From assembly GCF_008831285.2 (NCBI RefSeq), contig NC_045145.1, forward strand, positions 9,978,802 through 10,042,801: 64,000 nt of DNA, read 5' to 3'. Positions 60,344 through 64,000 of the stretch are shown here, piece by piece (position 1 is the first letter of the stretch; the number at the start of each line of letters is the position of its first letter). The position numbers and the translations under genes were made by a program. The notes under the pieces were generated by a model. The model did not search any database, was not told the DNA's origin, and saw only the letters and a program-made list of their open reading frames with translations. Source of the DNA: Nymphaea colorata. Its lineage: Eukaryota > Streptophyta > Magnoliopsida > Nymphaeales > Nymphaeaceae.

Positions 60344-63300
60344 ACAATTGTGCCTTTCAAATATCATATTACCTATCTTTGGGGCATGTGTAAATTGAGG
60401 GACTTGATTTACCACATAAGTGATATCCAGATGGGTAAATGTGAAGTATTGAAGCATTCTAACAGTACTATGATATTTGGTGGGGTCATGATAATCGTCT
60501 CCATCTTGATGACTTAATTTGTGGCTTAGAACAACTAGTTGTAACAAGAGGTTTGCAAGTTTGCATTTCAGCCTTCTTTAAGAGACCTAAGGTATACTTG
60601 TGTTGTGTTAGGCATAGAATACCATCTTGTGCATCCACCTCAACTTCAAGGAAATATCGAAAATTGCCTAGATCTTTCATCTTGAATCACTTACTTAGGA
60701 TATCCTTAGTTTTCTAAATATGTGATAAACTACTCCCTATGATAATAATTTCATCAACATATATCAATAGGAATGTAGTGATAACTAGACTCCAAAACAT
60801 GAAGAGAGGATGGTCAAGCTGAGAATGATAATGAATTTGAATCTCTAATGAGAAGCTTCCAAACCAGAAATGATAAGCCTACTTCAAACTATATATAGCT
60901 CTTTATAGCCGACATACATACTCTTCAGGATTTCCTTCATGGTATCCTAGGGGCTGCTCTATGTACACTTCTTCTTTTAAATTTTGATGAAGGAAAATAT
61001 TCTTGACATCCATTTGGCTTATGTGCCACCCATGATGAATAACCATAACTAAAACAATATTGATCGTACCCATTTTCACTACGGGGCTGAAAGTTTCATC
61101 ATAATCATGTCCAAACACCTGCAAAAATCCTTTAGCTACAAGGTGCACTTTATAACACTCTATACTCCCATCTGTCTTGTATTCATCTTGTAACCCATTA
61201 AAAACCTATAACATTTTTATCATGAGGACATGGAACAATGGTCCATATTTGACATTGATACATCACTTTCATCTCTTCATTTATTGCTTGAATCTATTTA
61301 TTAAAAGTGGCAGCTTGTGAAAATGATGTTGGCTCATCCTCATTCTTAATCTGAGATAAAGACTAATGGAAGTTCAGATTGAAGTTCTCATAGCTAGCCC
61401 ATCAAACAATAGGATGACAGACTCTTTCCAATCATCTAACCGGTAAAGTAGATGACATTGAAGGATGTTCACCCATAGAGAGGCCCACTATTTGCTCGTC
61501 ATCAACCATAGGAAAAACTTTCTTATCACCTATAACATAAATATGTCTAGAGAGTTTTCAAGCTTGTGAAAATGATGTTGGCTCATCCTCATTCTTAATC
61601 TGAGATAAAGACTAATGGAAGTTCAGATTGAAGTTCTCATAGCTAACCCATCAAACAATAGGATGACAGACTCTTTCCAATCATCTAACCGGTAAAGTAG
61701 ATGACATTGAAGGATGTTCACCCATGGAGGGGCCCACTATTTGCTCGTCATCAACCATAGGAAAAACTTTCTTATCACCTATAACATAAATATGTCTAGA
61801 GAGTTTTCAATATTGGAAAATGAATCATCTGCAATATTATTCTGCCCTTTTGTACATTTGGACCTAAAATTCATGGACATGTATCTTGAGCATCAGCTCT
61901 GGCAAGAAGTCTTGCATTCAGCCAAGGATCATAGTGAGCCATGCTATCATGTTGTGTAGAAATATCTTCTCCATTGTCAAAATTATGTTCATCAAATATC
62001 ATATTTCTTGAGATTTTGATTTGTTTTCTTATAGGATCATGGCATCTATATCCATTGTGATTTTCTGCATACTCTACAAATCTACACTTGACTGCATTAG
62101 ACTGGAACTTATTTCTCTATAAAGAAGTAACATAAACATAACAAGTACAACCAAACACAAGTAAAACATCATAATCTGAATTCTTATGAAATAAAAAAAT
62201 GTGGAAACTTATGGTTCAAAATAGACATAGGCAGGCAAGTTATAATATGGATTGTAGTGTGAAATGCTTCTATCCATAATTCCATGGGAAGCCAGTAGCA
62301 TGCATCTTGGTCATAGCACTTCCAACAGTATGTCAATAGTTTTTCTCTTCAATGCCAACTGGCTAAGGTTTGTGCTGGCAAGGTACACTTCAATTAGTTT
62401 CATTATGTTGGAGGTAATGAACAAAATCACAAGAGAAATATTTCCCTCATCATCACATTGAAAATTAATGATATTGAAAGAGAATTGATTTTAACAAGAG
62501 CATGAAAGCGATAGAAAGAAGAAAAGACATCAGAATTATTCTTTAAGAAATAAATCCACGTGAAACTTGAAAAGTGATCGATGAAAGTGACACAACATCT
62601 GTTTTCTGAGTTAGAACTTTTAGGAGCCACCCCCCACACATCTGAACAAACTATTTCAAAAGGTCTTGAAGTTCTTTCATTTATTGAATTGAAAGGAAGA
62701 ACATGACTCTTACATATCAAGCAACTAGATCACATTTTCTCACTTATAGGAAATTCCAACCGAGACTCAGGGATGAAATGAGTAGACATAAGTTTTTAAT
62801 AAAGACTCTACTACAATGACCAAGATAAGAAATGCCACCAAGGCTTATTACATTTATCAATATTGAAAAAACTATGATCCTTAGGTGACAAAAGATGAGG
62901 AACTGAGCTTCAACTTCCGATGAGCAGAGATAGGATCATCCTTAAGGATGTATATGTCCTCTTGTCACTTGCCTCTAACTTATATCGTCTTCATTAGAAT
63001 TTCCTTGACATAATGGAAGGAGTGAATTCAACAGAAGAAGTGGAATGATCAACAAGTTTAGTAACAAAAATAATGTTTGTTTTGATATTAGGGGACATGG
63101 GAAAGCTTGAGGCAAGAATAGAAAATGAGAATGGAAACATTTTCTACAACTTCATTACATTTACTAAAATAAAGAACTAAATTGTAGAACTTACTGGCAT
63201 TACCTGTAACATGAGAAGCTGCCCTTGAATCATTGTACCATACCCCTTGATCATCACGTTTTAAGTCCAATCCTGACAAGGTCACCAAAAGAAGATCCTT

Positions 63301-64000
63301 CACATCAGATCCAAGCTTAGAAGAATAATGGATTCCATTGTCTTTGTCCTTTCAAAGAATTGTTCCTTTTATTTATTAAAATTGCATTTATTTTGGGGAT
63401 TATTCTACCAATTGATTTTGATGTAACTCGTTTATTGCAATAAAAATAGGTAAAAACATTTTTGGAACCAAGAGAAACATTGGAGGTAGGCAACAATCCA
63501 TGTCCTCCAAAGAATCCTTGACACTACCAGGTCCACCTCTAAAACCATCACTTTATCTATCTTGCCCATGGGATACCATAGTGGCTAACACCTATTCCCC
63601 CATCTCAAGAAAGAAACCTTTCAAGGTCATCCCATATTGTAGAAGTTTAGCTAGCAAATCATCAAAACGTGGGGAGCACTGGTAAACACTATAGTCAAAT
63701 AGTCAATACATGATATTCTGGCCCCCAATCCATCTGATGTTCTACATACTTTATCCTTTTCAGACAACTCATAACCCTCAACAGCTAGCTAATCAGAAAC
63801 CTGAGCAACTTCATTTAAATACTCCATGATAGGCATCGATCCTCTTGAAAGTACTTGAAATTCTAGTTGGAGAAAAGAAATTTTAGCCTTTAAAATCTGT
63901 GAATAAGTCTGCACAAGTTTATCCCACAACTCCTCAACCGAACACTCATTAGTAATACACATCATACATCCTACAAAACAATGGAAGTGATAAAAGCCAC
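60344..64000 (-). pseudogene. old Copia relic, gag to reverse transcriptase (proximal part)
   Basis: Minus-strand remnants run from the window edge inward: gag-like sequence (about 63500-64000), protease YNDSRAASHVTGNASKF (about 63230), integrase CSDVWGVAPKSSNSENRC and FIDHFSSFTWIYFL (62720-62430), then reverse transcriptase HLVAKGFLQVFGHDYDETFS and QMDVKNIFLHQNLKEEVYIE (61148-60903), a catalytic box reading YVDE near 60750 in place of YVDD, and MKDLGNFRYFLEVEV to the LKGTI phrase at the chromovirus junction. Many stops and frameshifts make it inactive. The 5' LTR lies outside the window. Confidence 0.88.
61312..61809. repeat. 249-bp tandem duplication inside the Copia relic
   Basis: Units 61312-61560 and 61561-61809 are directly adjacent and differ at about three bases (one near 61400, two near 61480). 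The length equals 83 codons, but the host sequence is already broken here, so the event probably post-dates the element's death. Confidence 0.93.

Noticed and set aside
1-64000. CRISPR array, phage or bacterial system
   Set aside because: No regularly spaced direct repeats with unique spacers exist, and all firm genes are intron-containing plant genes or plant retroelements.

Overview
The window is nuclear DNA from a plant, almost certainly a flowering plant. It has genes split by GT-AG introns, long AT-rich spacers with many microsatellites, and a dense load of plant-type transposable elements (Ty1/copia and Ty3/gypsy LTR retrotransposons with initiator-Met tRNA primer sites, an L1-type LINE, and hAT, PIF/Harbinger and CACTA DNA elements). 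The species cannot be named from the sequence alone. No CRISPR array, rRNA, convincing tRNA gene or bacterial operon structure was seen.

Layout. 1-7500 is AT-rich spacer with one weak exon candidate. About 7500-10450 (+) carries a two-RRM hnRNP A/B-like RNA-binding protein gene, with a leader intron, three coding exons and a C-terminal exon of only 14 bp. 10450-21900 is spacer with a CACTA-like relic (16349 on), a long polypurine tract (17569-17720), an orphan arm of a GGCC-ended DNA element (17876-18056) and an unclassified C/A-rich block (18780-21090). About 21900-27780 (+) is a decayed L1-type LINE with ORF1 and ORF2. 29627-34781 (-) is a young, nearly complete Ty1/copia element (LTRs differ at 5 bases plus 2 indels, TAAAT target duplication) sitting inside a hAT-like MITE (ends 29430 and 35000). 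36376-40287 is a degenerate PIF/Harbinger-like element with a Myb/SANT ORF1. A LINE tail fragment lies at 43220-43556. 47411-48190 is a hAT MITE with a perfect 8-bp target duplication. 48815-50174 (+) is the spliceosomal gene BUD31. 54314-64000 (-) is an old Ty1/copia relic split by a chromodomain-bearing Ty3/gypsy element (55098-60343).

Only two host genes are firmly supported, and both act in RNA metabolism: the two-RRM protein and BUD31. They lie 38 kb apart on the same strand and nothing shows that they are co-regulated. The rest is mostly a layered record of transposition. Relative age can be read from LTR divergence and from loss of reverse-transcriptase catalytic residues: the young copia keeps its YVDD box, while the LINE, the chromovirus and the outer copia have each lost an acidic residue or had it replaced.

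I did not find a convincing undescribed biological system. The observations I would follow first are the nested insertions with recoverable target duplications, the palindrome-rich hAT MITE, and the composite terminal exon of the RNA-binding gene with a poly(A) signal overlapping its intronic stop codon.
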